64,000 nt of DNA from Paralvinella palmiformis (taxonomy: Eukaryota; Annelida; Polychaeta; Terebellida; Alvinellidae): contig JAODUP010000353.1 in NCBI GenBank assembly GCA_025642065.1, positions 585,001 to 649,000 on the forward strand, written 5' to 3'. A model generated the notes under the pieces. That model was not told where the DNA came from, ran no database searches, and worked only from the letters and a program-made list of their open reading frames with translations. Made by a program: the position numbers and the translations under genes. Shown piece by piece: positions 13,130 to 26,233 of this stretch (position 1 is its first letter; the number at the start of each line of letters is the position of its first letter).

Positions 13130-13610
13130 CTCGAGATCGATGATAAAGTCCTATAGCGGTAAGGCGAGTGCCTATTTATGTTGATAATGGCGTCCAATCC
13201 GTCCCTATCTCAATCGGGATCTAGTCGTTATTTATCATAGACCACGCTTAGCCTAGTATTGGCCCCGATCGCGTAAACTATCTCCCTAGATGTTGTGACG
13301 TAGGGACCTTACGTCGGGCCGCTGTCGGCATGTCGTCGTTCGAGGTTTTACGACGACCAGCTCACATCTGAATTGCTGATCAAGGCAGTTGTTGCCTTTC
13401 GGTGGCCGTTACAAATCATAAATAGATGCCATGTTGAGCGGCCATTAATATATGTACATATCGCGAGTCGGGGGGGGGGCCGATATGTAAATGGGCTCGT
13501 TTCGTGATGGCATATGGTTCCGGTCTGGTTTGTCTCCAGCACGAAATTAGTGCGGAATAATGACGTCAGCGAACACCGGCCGCTGATTGGAGGAAATCAG
13601 GTAGACAGCA
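13130..13610. promoter_or_regulatory. GC-richer island without ORF, possible regulatory element
   Basis: CpG-containing unique DNA in an AT-rich setting. It has a palindromic CRE TGACGTCA (13561-13568), an inverted CCAAT box (GATTGG, about 13585) and an octamer-like ATGTAAATG near 13485. No transcript partner is visible. Confidence 0.25.
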
Positions 13611-14067
13611 AAGGATAGACGGAAAGACAAAAACATACAATGAACGACAATAACTGCAATACGGCCAAGAAAGGTAGCCAATCAGCGTCATTTGTTTATG
13701 ACCACGTGACTAGAAACCATTTTTAACTGTTAAATTTCTTATACTGGCTAATCGAGGTTAATGTGTTAACAAAGTAAACTTGAATAATTTAGCTCGTGGC
13801 TGCGTCCCCTTGTTTACAAACTTTGGCAAAATATTCGTCTTTTAGCTGGCAGTTTATAGAGATTAGTCACGTTATTCTGTAATGGATGGAGGATGTTTCT
13901 CTTGCTGTACTCGCGATGGGAGTATGTTATTTATAAGATAACAGCTCTGCGTTATGGCCGTTGTCTAATGGACCAGTGTCAGCCACAGAAAAATGAGATA
14001 CCTTTGTAGGAATCAGTTATAAGTTGGCTTAGATAAATATAGGAGAATTGATTGGATAACACACTCG
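13611..14067. other. Nothing recognised
   Basis: Unique DNA with a CACGTGAC near 13703. Confidence 0.5.
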
Positions 14068-14120
14068 TACACACACACACACACACAACAAAATAGACAC
14101 AGACACACACGCACACACAC

Positions 14121-14175
<55 letters not shown>

Positions 14176-14208
14176 TACATACACACACACGCATATATAC
14201 ACACACAA

Positions 14209-14247
<39 letters not shown>

Positions 14248-14302
14248 CACGCTCGCACGCACCCTTTTCCTCTCCATATATATATATATATATATATATA
14301 TT
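14068..14302 (+). repeat. (CA)n/(TACA)n/(TA)n microsatellite
   Basis: CA tracts interrupted by TACA units, then TA tracts at 14211-14243 and 14275-14301. Confidence 0.92.
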
Positions 14303-15040
14303 AAATTATCCCCGAGGTCAAGTTTTAATGCACTAGAACTAGGTCACTAAAACTAGGTCACTAAAACTGTGCTCGTCATTGTCTTATCTCTGGTTTTGGC
14401 ATATCAGCTGTCTGGCTCACAGGAATAAGATAACATGATGTTATATATTATAAGTTATAAGGATTATAAGTTACGTACATCATGACATTTAAGTTGATGT
14501 ACCTATGACAGTGTCATCATGTACGTTATCTAGTCTTATCAATGAGCTAATAAAGAAACATTTTTATTGTTCCCGTTTCAGAAATCCTTCTTTGTCTAAG
14601 TTCGTATTGTGTCAGTTTTTGTTACTTCCAAATGCCGAATACTTACCTAATGTTATCGACGGATTTGAATAGGACAATAAACATGCAAATCCGCATCATC
14701 ATTTCTCCTTGAAGAATAGATCCAGGTCTCTGTGTGTGTCAAGATATATATCTTCTCAATTATGAGATGATAAGCTCGGTATTGTTTCCTGGGTGATAAA
14801 ATATAGATCCCGTTTGCAGTTTGTCTATTCTGGATCTTAGAATATTATTAAATCCTGTAATAGAACCATTAAATAATCAAAAAGAAACGGGAAAAAACTT
14901 ATTATATCTTGACAACACAAAATACATTTTTTTATATTCTATTGTTTTGAAGGAAATTACTATCATCAAATACCTTATCTATAAGTTAAAGAAGTTAATT
15001 TGGTTCAAAAATAACTCTTGATGGGTACATGTTTGTTTTG
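14303..15040. other. No gene recognised
   Basis: Short direct repeat (AACTAGGTCACTAAAACT-like) at 14335-14367; otherwise AT-rich unique DNA. Confidence 0.6.

Positions 15041-15085
<45 letters not shown>
15041..15085 (+). repeat. (TA)n microsatellite
   Basis: Pure TA tract leading into GTGCGTGCGCGCGG. Confidence 0.92.
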
Positions 15086-15087
<2 letters not shown>

Positions 15088-15290
15088 CGTGCGCGCGGCG
15101 TGTCGTGTTTTAGGATACATATAAAAAGGCAACAGGCACAGAACATCAACATATCTAAACATCCTTCGAGACCTACCTCCATAAATCTAAAACAACTATA
15201 CATACAAATCAAAAAATAAAGTTTCCATACCTCCACATATTGATAAAGTGTGCTATACCTAAGCATGTGTCTTTATCATCAGCCGTGGGA
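15085..15290 (+). repeat. Dispersed repeat, copy 1
   Basis: Shares with 16255-16490 a GTGC/GT start, GTGTTTTAGGATACATA, ACATCAACATATCTAAACATC, GAGACC, ACCTCCATAAAT and, at its end, CATCAGCCGTGGGA. It lies just before the homopolymer-inflated stretch. Nature unknown. Confidence 0.55.
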
Positions 15291-16050
15291 AAAATTTTTT
15301 AAAAAAAATTTCCCCCCGGGCCTTTCGTCCCGGGAACAAAAAATTTTTGTCAATGCCAAAAACGGGGTTTTTTCAAGGGAGACTAAAAACAAAAACTTTT
15401 TTGAACCACATTCAAAAACGTTTTTTTTTCCCAAAGAAACCTGATAAAAACATTTGACACCCAGTTACCCATTTTATTTGGGTCAAAAAAACCTGTATAT
15501 AACCATTTCAAACCCCCGATGGGGGCCTCAATTTTTTCCTGGTTCGAAAAAACCCCTAATTTAAACCTTCCCTTTTATAACAAAAAATAATAACACGTTT
15601 CAATAAAGCTTTTTAACAAACATTACAGTTTGTCCAAACAAAGAGAATGAAACTAACACAGTATGGACTCATAAAGCGATTAAACAAAAAAAAAACAAAG
15701 TAGAAATACCGACAATGGGGACTAGAACGAAATATCTTTTCAAACCGAGTAAATACTACGATTTACTCGAACCTAAACAAACCCCTATCGTTTCTTCATC
15801 ACAAGGAAGTTCATTCACCCCTAATTTAGGCCCCTAAGTATATGCATTGGTGTGGTCTAAATTAAAGCCCTATCCATTGATCTATTTTACCCTGTCGAGA
15901 ACAGGGGTTTCAGGCAATCTCCGATACTGGAATGACACGTCGGGGTTATAATAGCTATACATTTAACAAATTTCCCCTATCGTGTAACAATTTCCTTTGG
16001 GGAAAAAATTTTTCCCATTAAAACCCCGGAAAATTTCCTCGGAGTAACAA
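15290..16050. other. Homopolymer-inflated stretch of doubtful sequence quality
   Basis: Runs such as AAATTTTTT, AAAAAAAA, TTTCCCCCCGGG, TTTTTTTTTCCC and GGGGAAAAAATTTTTCCC succeed each other, unlike the flanks, and no microsatellite unit explains them. This looks like consensus error or an unpolished gap fill rather than biology. The boundaries are gradual at the right end. Confidence 0.5.
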
Positions 16051-16254
16051 ACGACTCCAGGAGTATAAATCCATCAAGCAGCATTGTATGAATTAATAGG
16101 TCGTTTCGCCAGACCACATAAGAGGACAACAATATATATTTACGTTACATAACAAAGCTAATAAACTCAAACATGTTGTAATAACGCATAACTTTTTCTT
16201 ACATTGGTGTATTAAGGAATCTGGATGGAAATAGATAAGATGTCTGGCACGGGC

Positions 16255-16490
16255 AATGTGCGTGCGTGCGTGTGTGTGTGTGTGTGCGTGTTTTGGATAC
16301 ATAAATAGTGGTACTAGTTCAGAAGATCAACATCTAAACATCATTTGAGACCAATACCTCCATAAATATAAATATATTTATATAAAACTATACTTACACC
16401 AATCTAAATATAAAAGGTTCTACACGTCCAAATATCTATACATACATCGACCTAGACATGTAACTAGGCTACTCATCAGCCTGGGAGGCC
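16255..16490 (+). repeat. Dispersed repeat, copy 2
   Basis: Direct repeat of 15085-15290 at about 1.17 kb distance, with moderate divergence. Ends TCATCAGCCTGGGA. Confidence 0.55.
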
Positions 16491-17154
16491 TAAGATCTGT
16501 TTTTCGTACGTGACAAATATGTCGCGCGGCTACATGCAAGCTACGTGCAAAAGTAAGTTGTTTTCTAACCTGGGTAAAAGTTAAGCCTTTTATAACAATA
16601 TATGGCTGGATGGCTTGAAATTTAGAACTGGGTTTCTAAGTGATGAGCAATCTCACCGTCATCCAGCGTATGATAAAAATGTATAGGATTTCTCATTTTG
16701 TGAGTTAATACATTTGAGATGCTGATGGTGATTGATGCTAAAATCAAAGATGCTATTTAATTGTCGGTAATAAAGTCTATAATAAACTGTGTTTCTGTTG
16801 TATCTTTTTTATGGTCATTTTGTTCTTTTGTGTATCAAATGTGTTCCTATTAATGAGCTACATTTATTATTTTAACAGTATCAATTGTAAATAATAAACA
16901 TGCATGTGGAATCAAACATTCATAGATAGCAAAAAAGATGTAGGTGGATAGCGGCTAATTTTGTACTTTTTAAATAAATTTGTATATAATCATTCGATTT
17001 GAGTAATCTTGGTGTCTCTTTGTATGTTTTCGAGCATTCTGAAACCGTTTATGATATACTAAATCCTTTCCAGTGTACTATTACGTTAGATTTAGCCATT
17101 TTAAACACAATCCTGAAGATGACGGTCATTATGTGTGCGAGCAGATGAAGACTT
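16491..17154. other. No gene recognised; 5' flank of CXC copy A
   Basis: AT-rich DNA with no frame of note. Confidence 0.55.
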
Positions 17155-17996
17155 CAGCTCAATGTTGTCGTCGTTGGTCGAACAGAAGTAATAGTGAATG
17201 TACTTAAGCATGAACTGTCTCCATTCCCACAGTTGGGAAGATCACCACAATATCGAAGGCAGACTTTATCAGCATCTTGATGGATGAACTTGACACTCCC
17301 TCTGATATTCGTGATGCTGACCTGGACACCGACGTGCTGATTGGTGGGCATGCACTGATCCAGGCCCTTGAGAAGTCCCATGGATGTCAGACATTTGTCG
17401 ACCTAGCTGGTGTGTTCATGCAAATTACAACACGTTACTTTGGGGAACACATAACCAGGGTTAATGTTGTGTCTGGGCTCAATCAAGGCAGTGGTACGGT
17501 CAAACACATTATTGAAGGACCACATCTCCCAAAACCACAGGTAAGGAGCACCTGTGCCCTATTCTTATCGGCTGTCATCATGATAAAAGGCCTACCAGAT
17601 CTACCAGAGTGATATGAGATGGTGACTAAAGGCAAATTCATCAAAGCTATAGATGCAAGGTTTTTTAACGATGGATGCGAGAACAATGTTTACACAGGGG
17701 GGACCATGAAGTATCTCAGCGACTTACACAACCTGTGAGGGACAACCTATTCAACTTCCATGCACTGACAGGCTATGACACTATTTCAGCTATCAGTGTT
17801 CTTCGGAAGAAGTCCTGCTTCTCTCACAGTTCTCTGGACAAGACTCCCTCTATCCAGATGCCTGCGCGGAACTGGTGACATGCAGCTCCAAGTCAAAGTG
17901 CAAGACTGTCAGATGTTCTTGCTTCAAGAAGAACATGCAGTGCACTGCAGCATGTGGATGTGATGTAGTCGGTCCCTGCAACCCAGCTGGCCAATA
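17155..17996 (+). pseudogene. Broken copy A of the FHALTGCDT/CXC-tail gene family
   Basis: Fragments in several frames match, in order, the better-kept copy at 55.5-57.6 kb: HELSPFPQ (about 17210), a VLIGGHALIQALEKSHGCQTF block with ITRVNVVSGL (17277-17520), a SQRLTQPV..FHALTGYDT block (17700-17800), then SSLDK and a cysteine-rich end. The last frame reads TCSSKSKCKTVRCSC, then QCTAACGCD and PCNPAGQ before TAG near 17996, a CXC (tesmin/TSO1-like) cysteine pattern. Stops, frameshifts and a deletion (about 90 codons between KKSC and SSLDK relative to copy B) make it a pseudogene. About 480 bases of 3' flank are also shared with copy B. Function of the family is unknown to me; the first block looks like a PIN/FEN-type region by position only. 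Confidence 0.7.
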
Positions 17997-17999
17997 GAC

Positions 18000-18505
18000 A
18001 TATTTTTACTTTTCCCCTTTACTGTACCCGAGTTATATGTACATGGACAATTGTGTTAAAATAGCTTCAAATGTGAGAATTGTATATTTAAAAGGACTAA
18101 AAAGAACACAACTAACTTCAGCATATGCAAAAAAACATACCAATAGAAGCCAATATCACTCAAATCGAATGCATCTCAGCAAAGTTACGCATAAAAGTGC
18201 AAAACTAGTTGACATCTTGGAAAAAGAGGCCGCCATCTTGGATTCTCAAGTGTTCAAGTATTTTTAATTATTTGGGTTTGGAGAATGCTCCAAAACATTT
18301 TCATGCCAATTATCACGCTTCTGCTAGAATTATAAGCTACTTAAACAAATAAAGTCGGGATTTTTTACCTTGGTGACCTTTATGACCTTGAAAATAAGCC
18401 TGAAACTGTAAATTGACAATGACATCCCCCCACATCATTGTTGCCATCCTATGAATGATTGATTCGACAGGAATGTTCCAATATTAACAACAATGCCATT
18501 CCAAA
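18000..18505 (+). repeat. 3' flank shared by the two CXC-family copies
   Basis: This AT-rich non-coding stretch matches the reverse complement of 55060-55500, including CAATATCACTC, ATCTCAGCAAAGTTA, the paired 'GCCATCTTGGA' motifs and GGTGACCTTTATGACCTTG. Similarity stops near 18505, so the duplicated unit extends well beyond the coding part. That fits segmental or transposon-like copying of genomic DNA more than processed mRNA. Confidence 0.65.
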
Positions 18506-19224
18506 ATATGTTCACACTTTTTCCGCACAAAGTGTAATTAGAGATTAGCTACTACACGATATCGATGCTCTAAGGAATTTTGTATAATGTTGTCAATCCG
18601 AAAATATCTTCATAATCTTGTATCCGGTTCCTTTAGACACATATCAGTTCCTGTTGCAAGTTCTAAAATACTCTGTTTAAATACTCTGAGACGCCAGATA
18701 GCAATAAGTCGGCACGTGACAAGCTATATCACAAACATTTGTTTGGAACATTTTTCTAGATAGAATTGAAAATATTTAATGATCATGTTTCGCTCGAATG
18801 GAAACAGAATCCGTGACCATTTTATAGAAAGATTGTTAGTATTCACTAAAATATTATTGAATAAGCGCGATTCTGGCATGTGATATGAGAGCTTGCAGCT
18901 ATATGTCAACGTCGTTGTATGTATCAGTCTTCGATCTTCGAGTATCAAAACATCGGGAAGAAAACGAAGGCAGAAAGATGGATTTGACTGGCACTAATAC
19001 ACGAAAACACCGATCTACTGTTTGCTACAGAGTGATACACTTCCGTCGACTAATATCAGATGTCAGTTGCAGAAAATCTGTAACAAGAGATGTCAATCAA
19101 AGTGTCATTTATTATTAATCTGTTATTTATAATAATGCCGCTGTCATAGATTTATCTGAGCCCGGAATATCATCGAATTAGTCTCCAGTTTATTGTTTTC
19201 CGGCGAATAATCTTAGAAAAATAC

Positions 19225-19286
<62 letters not shown>

Positions 19287-19306
19287 GTTACATCGTTAGA
19301 TCATCC
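18506..19306. other. No gene recognised; (TAA)n at its end
   Basis: Unique AT-rich DNA, then about 21 TAA/AAT units at 19223-19287 adjoining the MITE. Confidence 0.65.
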
Positions 19307-19804
19307 CATTGACCTGAAAGAAAACTAGACCGTGGAAGCCGATTTGATGGCAAACAGGTCCCAACTTCCGGTTGGGGCAAAAAAGAAAATCACGGTAAAT
19401 TCTCTTTCCATCGTTGGTTGCATGAGCCGTGAAAGAAATACAAAAGGAATATCTTTTCATATGTAAGGAACACATTTAAAATAGTTGTTAAAGAGTTTTG
19501 TTGAGAGAAATTAACCTTAACTATTATTATATTTAGCATATTCGACGACCTCCCGCCCATCTCTGGCGTTTGATCCCAACTAGACTAGATCTACAGACTT
19601 GCATAAACCGACATTTACATATTTCATGGCATATAATAGGACAGAAGTAATACAGATTCTCTGCACACACAAAATTATAATGCACATATCACAATAAATG
19701 TCAGTATTCATAGGTTTAAAACTTGAATCGTAGCCGCTTCAACGTTGCTTTTTGCCCTTACCGTAGTTGTCAGCACTGTTTGGTGACGACAGACCCAAAA
19801 AAGT
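19307..19804. mobile_element. Second copy of the hAT-like MITE, inverted and decayed
   Basis: Starts CATTGACCTGAAAGAAAAC, matching the right end of the 41.7-kb copy; the interior (TTAACTATTATTATATTTAG, CATGGCATATAATAGGACAG, CAATAAATGT, CTTCAACGTTGC) matches its reverse complement. The far end is degraded. GTTACATCGT lies on both sides (19287-19296, 19805-19814), slightly outside the recognised terminus. Confidence 0.6.
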
Positions 19805-19814
19805 GTTACATCGT

Positions 19815-20479
19815 AGAATAAAAACTACACTGATATAGTAAACTGTTAATGCTAAAATAATAATCACATTTGTGTGATGTTATATCACAAATATCGTACC
19901 ACCCGCACTCACCCTATCGTGTATTATCTACTCATCAATCTTTCCCGGTTATCTCATAAATCATGAGTGATCCTTCAAAACTAAGAAAAGATTTCCTTCG
20001 GTAATCCATTAGAAAATCCATTAAGTAATCCATTGGGCAATCCATTAGGTAATCCATTAGGCAACCGTCACAGAACAAGTATTCATCTGGTGAGAACAAA
20101 ACTAAAAATAATTGGACATCGTTTGTCGTAATAATCCCGAGATTTTCATTGTGTTTCTAGACTCACTCATCTTTCTGACTTAATGCTGCAATATTAGCAT
20201 CAACTCATCACACTAACATCAGCTCATCACATTAACATCAACTCATCACATTGACACTCTTTGTGTCAAACATCTCACAGATTAAAATTAACAGACACTT
20301 ATACAAGCATGAAATTGCTGCCGGTTTACGGACATGAATATTCATGTAAAGCACAAACCATAACCATGTATCAATAATATGATACAAAATGATTAGCTGA
20401 AAACGTATTTACTTTTCGAGTGAAATCAGTTTTAGTGTGATTCTTTGATCAGATTAATAACCAAATCATCTCATTACTT
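19815..20479. other. No gene; two short tandem repeats
   Basis: (GTAATCCATTAGGC)-type units of 14-15 bp at about 20000-20062, and 18-bp CATCAACTCATCACATTAA-type units at about 20198-20258. Confidence 0.65.
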
Positions 20480-21560
20480 TAATGATGTCGTCTATGCAAA
20501 TACTTTTAGCGCTACTATTATTTTAATTCAGTTTATCGGAACACTCAGATACTCCTCCAGGCGCCATGAAAGTATAGAGTCAACAGCACAGAAAATATTA
20601 GATGATATCTGTCTTCTGTAAGAGGCTCTACTGTATATATCATGGATATACAGGACTCGTCTACCAATCGAGGATCCTGTGATGTGGTAGATGCTGAAAG
20701 GGAACCCAATATAAACATTTAATATCTTTTACAGAAGATGTTATTAAAATAATGTTTGAGTTAATGATGTTTCAGACATTAATATTTACATAATTGAGAA
20801 CACTGATGACAGTCATTTAATTGTCAATCGGTTCTTTTGTCGTATATGATATTACGTTAGATGAAACGGAATGTTTCTATAACAATATATCAATATTAAT
20901 AAGGAAATGGTCAGACAATATTGAAGACACAGACAAATCCTCGATGCAGGGGAGATGACAAGATATAAGATCTGACTCTGTCGATGTATCTGTTTTATGC
21001 ACATACTGACTCATATCGGCTGATCTATGAATCTCATCCTATGATTTGGTATCTGTGTCCTTCCAGCAAGGTGAAAGGTTATCAACAGATGCACACTGCT
21101 GGTGGTGAGTGTAAACAAAATTATTTGAATAAATATGCAAATTTCTGACCATTTTTCTTAGTTTCGTATAAACGGTATATATAACGAACACCTATCCTCT
21201 CAGATATGAAATTTAGTTGATATTGGTCAAAAGACTTATTCGGAGATCAAAAAACTTGTACACTCCATATAACCTCCAGGGAGAATGTTGACCTCCCACC
21301 ATCTTTGTCAGTCCGAACTGCTCCATAGAACAAATAACCAACTGAATATAACCATATTTCTTCTGGTCTGAAATATTTACAGGTATAGACTTTACCGTAA
21401 TAACAACGTCATCCCTATCCATAGATCTAACAGTGTTAGATATCTTGTCAAGTTGATGACACTTCGACTGACAATTTATATCACCATATCTATATTATGT
21501 ACATGTACGTTTATCTCATTAGATGGTGATATTATCACACTGATTAAAATACTTTCATTA
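20480..21560 (-). mobile_element. Old degenerate copy of the same LINE
   Basis: Collinear with 48650-49890 of the better copy, same strand: GCACAGAAAATATTAGATGA (20586) pairs with 48687, the GGAAATGGTCAGACA stretch (about 20905) with 49361, and the minus-strand frame 21422-21213 starts MDRDDVVIT..NISDQK like the endonuclease [15 protein letters not shown]. Parts are deleted and no long frame remains. It is older than the intron 4 copy by its divergence. Confidence 0.65.
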
Positions 21561-24500
21561 TACCGTGTCTGCTTTAATATTATCAATCAGCCCCCCCCCC
21601 CCATGCTTCCAGCGATCCATACACATGTCCACCTGTGTCCATACTTAAGCAGAAATGCACATCCATACAGTTATACACATCAGCGTATTTACTCATATGC
21701 ACATATATGGAAATGAGACGTCCCTGCCAATTAGAATGGCATTATGTTAACAAAGGAGTATACATATTATATATAAAACCATTTGAATCAATGGCAAGGC
21801 TGTAATTAGAGTACGACATATCTAATTATATATAAACATACACTATATTATCTTTCACTTTCATCGAGAGTTACCCATTTATATTCGAAAATCAAGTATC
21901 ATTCGTACGTACACTCATTAACTATTATATAATATAATGCTTACAGATATTTTATTAAAATAAGATTTAATGTGAGAAGTTTCTCCATTTATTGAAGTTA
22001 AAAAATTATTACATAGGACATCTTTCTATAAACTAATTATATTGTAGTTTATTTATGACAACTGATGAGACTATATTACTACGACGGAAATGATACAGGA
22101 AAGCATTAACTAGAAGATAGATTATTATAAATATTTACGAATGCCTTTATGCCTTTACGCCATTATGCCTTTATGCTCTGAAATAATTTCTTTTCCAAAT
22201 CATTCAAAAAATAGTTTTCTAATTTCGCATTCTAATTAGGCCTTCATCGCAGAACTCACATCGGTTCGAATCGATTAATGTTCATCTATATAGTGATTCA
22301 TCGTTTGTTAATATTAAATGTAACATTTTAAAATAGAAATATTTCAATTCCATTAAATTAGTACACGAGGTTATAATCTGAAGGTGTGTCGATCTATCAC
22401 AGTTAAAATAATGTTATCATTTCCTAAATACGTTTTCGTGCAATTCTACAATTTTCTGTTCCATATTTATACCAACCATTTTACATAATGTTATTTTTGT
22501 TCTTGTTATTTTTACAATTCTTATTTGTAATATTGTGTTATTATTTATTCTTGTATTATAATGTTCTATGTTTGTCCACATACACTGTTTGCGTTACGTT
22601 TTTCCAAATGAGTACTATAACATTCGTGAAGTTGAAATGGTTTAAGAAATACGCATTTATATTATATTTCATAAGTTTATGGTAATTAAAAATATTTCAA
22701 TTTTCATTTATCATTAGGTTTATAAATATTATTTATCCGGCCTTGTAAAGAATATCATTATATGTGTTTACCACCTATTGTTATGTTGGAGTGAAAACGT
22801 ATAAATATAACAACATAATTTGCTTACACTGTCTTTTGCCATCTCCGGTTTAGAACATCAATATTTATCCCATGAGTGCGATACATTCTATCAAAGCTTG
22901 TTTGTTTTAGCACAGAACAGTACATTGATATCACGTGTGTGTAAATTACATTTCCATATATCAGTACGTTTTATGATTGTACTTCTGTCCAAAGGTTCAG
23001 ACAGATGACGTAATAATCTAATCTGTCTTACACAAGGTAATGTTAATGTTGTGTTCTTCAGTTTAACATCCGCCATAACAACTCCCCGTCTTCGTAAGGA
23101 ATTTAGTAAAAGTGATCTAATTATTTTTTATGTGATATCGATCTAGAGGATTTTGTAAAGTTCCCCTACTGTTTATTTTACCAATTCCTTAGATGTCGTC
23201 GGCAGGACTGACATGAAGTACAATAAATGTGATACGAATACTAATGATAACAATCTTTCCCAACATGTCGTGTTTATAAATGTGATATTAAACATATTAA
23301 TATTAACAACCTTTCCTAACTCATCGTGTTTATTCCAAAAGTATATATTATTTTAGATATGTTTATTGCAGTTTTATTATAGATCTGTTATTGATTAAGT
23401 CTCCTTGTTTGTTGTGTATAGTTATGCCTGAACATTTAACAGAATCTATTTTCCATTTTAGGTGTTCTTCATCTGCGAGTTTATCTTTTTTCCGACTTAA
23501 AGAACTCATTAGCGCAACTTTGCTTTGTCTAAATGTACTTTCTGGTCAGAAATGTACCGAAATGTTCAAAATTAATATATTACGTCATTAAATTATGTTC
23601 TGAATATTATGCAAATATAGGTGTACAATCTAGGTATTTATTAATCAAATATGTTTGTTCATTTATTAGAATTCCTTCGGTTTGTTCATCCTGCTTTATC
23701 ATGGAAGCTGAAAGTTAAACAAAATATACGGGAATAATAGACATTTTTTAACCTTAATTAATATAAAGATTTCGATTAACTACCCAATTCCCTCTGCGTC
23801 TGTGTGTGATGTCTCGGTCATCCTCTAAGGGATTCATCAAAATGTAATCCGTATATCTCTCCCCAGTATATGTATCAGCCTTTTATTTAAAAAACAAACA
23901 ATTTGGATCTTGCACAATTAACAACGTATCTGAGACGCACCAGGAACAAGTTGAACAAAGTCATGCCGTTTTATTGTTTATGTTTGTACACAAAGTCCCG
24001 GTGTTTATAACTGTTTTAGGGAACATGTTCTTCAACATCTTTGAGAACATTGCCAAAACAGTTCAATAACTACGTGTAATGTGTTTTTCCCCAAAACTTG
24101 TTTTCATATTTCAAACAAACATCGAGGCTTGCACCAAAGTTCACAAAGAGTCAGATAAGTCTGTTTCCATTTTCAAAAATTAAGCTAAGAAGAGCTTCTC
24201 AGATGTATTTGTTCCGGGGATGTTTCAAAATAAGCTTTCCACACTAAAACGTTCTTACAACAAATTAATAAACTGTTCGATATATTCAATAAAAATTGTT
24301 TATTTGATACAAAACCATATAAATAGACGTTGAAAATGGAAAACTCAGCTTTATAATTATGTTAAAATGTTTTACATTTTGGCGACTGTGAGGTGATGGA
24401 TCCTAACATATTAACCATCCTGTGTAATAAGATGGCAATTGTCTATAAATGATCTGCTGCAACAATGAAATGACGCGAAAAATGCTACCATCTAGCCACT

Positions 24501-25570
24501 TTTTGCGTATCAGAAAAGGTAATGAAGATCCCCTTGGAAAATCTTTTTACGGATCACTGGATAAATAGATGAATTTTGCGACAAACCTGATACCCGTCAA
24601 ACAAATACTTTATACCGGAATTAGAGAGATGCTAACTCTTAGGATCCTGAAATCAACGTATGTGATGTATAAAGTTATAATCCTCTACTCCGATGCTGAC
24701 TAAATGCCAAACAAATGTGTTTGTTGACATATAAAGATGGCGTTGGTTATATTTCCTGTAAACCAATCTGGATGTTGTTCATTTATAACATGACGTCGAC
24801 GCACTAGGTGAATAATTTCGGATGTCGATGTGCGCCTAATCAGCAATTTATATCTTTCATAACACGTGATGAACATATAATTACCTCATTAATTATGACA
24901 ACGCTGCGCAGTTCAAAGTCATCTTTAAAGGTTGTCAATTACACAATAGAGTGGGAACGTTCCATGGGTCGTACATCCAGTTGTTCATCGAATATTCATT
25001 TCGTTTTAATGGCGTATGTTAAATTCGACTGTTGTGTTGATGTTAAAGCTTCGATCAATCATTTGCATAATAACCGATAAGAAAACGTAACAGAATGATG
25101 TTAATATTGGACATCGATGAAAAGATTTATTTCTTGTATTTGTTTCTCGTTGACCTATATTCGATTGTTTACGGTGCAGCATTCCACATTTCTCCACATT
25201 TCTCTACGTCTAATACGTTTGTGTGGAATGTCGTGATTGCCAACAAATCCAAAGGAACAAATTAAATGGATGATTCACAGAAACCATATCGAGTTGTTTT
25301 TTCCGTTTCATTTCAGATTTGTCTGGCAATAAAACAACATTTTATTTAAATCAAATCTTAAATTACAATGAAGGAGATAGCAATCACTCTAAACTGCAGT
25401 ATGTCTGGGATAGACGTGTGATGGGAGGGGGGGGGGCAGGGAATGTGAAGAAGGTTTCGTTGACAACAAAAACTGATGGCACGAAGGTAGGAAGAGGTCA
25501 CGTGGGTCGAGTCGAGTCGAGTAAAGACATTTGATTAAATCTACATTATTATTATTATTATTATTATTAT

Positions 25571-25608
<38 letters not shown>

Positions 25609-26014
25609 CAAGTTCCACCACGACAAATCCGGTTTCATAATATGATTATTTAAAAAAATTACATCAACTAAAACAGCAAAAAAATTAAAATATTTGATTA
25701 TTGGTCTGTAAAGTAAAATAAATATATTACGGTAATTCGATTTAGGTTTTTATCTTTTGTCACTTTTTCTCATGGGATGGGATAAATTATCTTTATTCCT
25801 AGATTTGTTTTATCTAGTTTTGTCTGATGTTATCCACTGATACATCCCGAACATGTTCTTCACAATCAACTATATTCCAGGAATAGGACCCGTTGGAAAT
25901 ATTCCTATATTGAGCACATTTATTAACAAAGTGTTCAGTTGTTTTATTTTCAAACTGACAACTAAATGAATGAGATTCAGAATTACCTGTGTGTTTATTG
26001 GTTAAGATGTGGAT
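21561..26014. other. Long gene-free AT-rich region
   Basis: Holds a C13 run near 21590-21602, a small ATGCCTTT repeat (22140-22173), a G-run near 25430, GTCGA units near 25507-25521, and (ATT)n(AGT)n at 25545-25608. Frames are short and random-looking. Confidence 0.55.
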
Positions 26015-26030
26015 CCCTTGCCAGAGGCGG

Positions 26031-26217
26031 GGCGCCTCCGTGGTATAGCGGTAGTGTGCTGGATCACACAGATCACTACCACCCGTGTTCGAATCCCGGC
26101 GTGGGCATATCCGAAGGTTGTTTCGTCTTTCGCCTCGTCTCATTACGTTTGGAGGTCGCTCGGCCCATTTAGCCTAGCTCGTGCGCAAAAGTGGCCGTAA
26201 AACATCAATCATCATCA
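26031..26217 (+). mobile_element. tRNA-derived SINE, copy 2, with target duplication
   Basis: Full-length member: pol III A box after GGCGCCTCCG, B box GTTCGAATCCC, body, and a CATCAATCATCATC tail. It is flanked by CCCTTGCCAGAGGCGG (26015-26030) and CCCTTGTTAGAGGTGG (26218-26233), a 16-bp duplication differing by three C/T changes. Confidence 0.8.
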
Positions 26218-26233
26218 CCCTTGTTAGAGGTGG

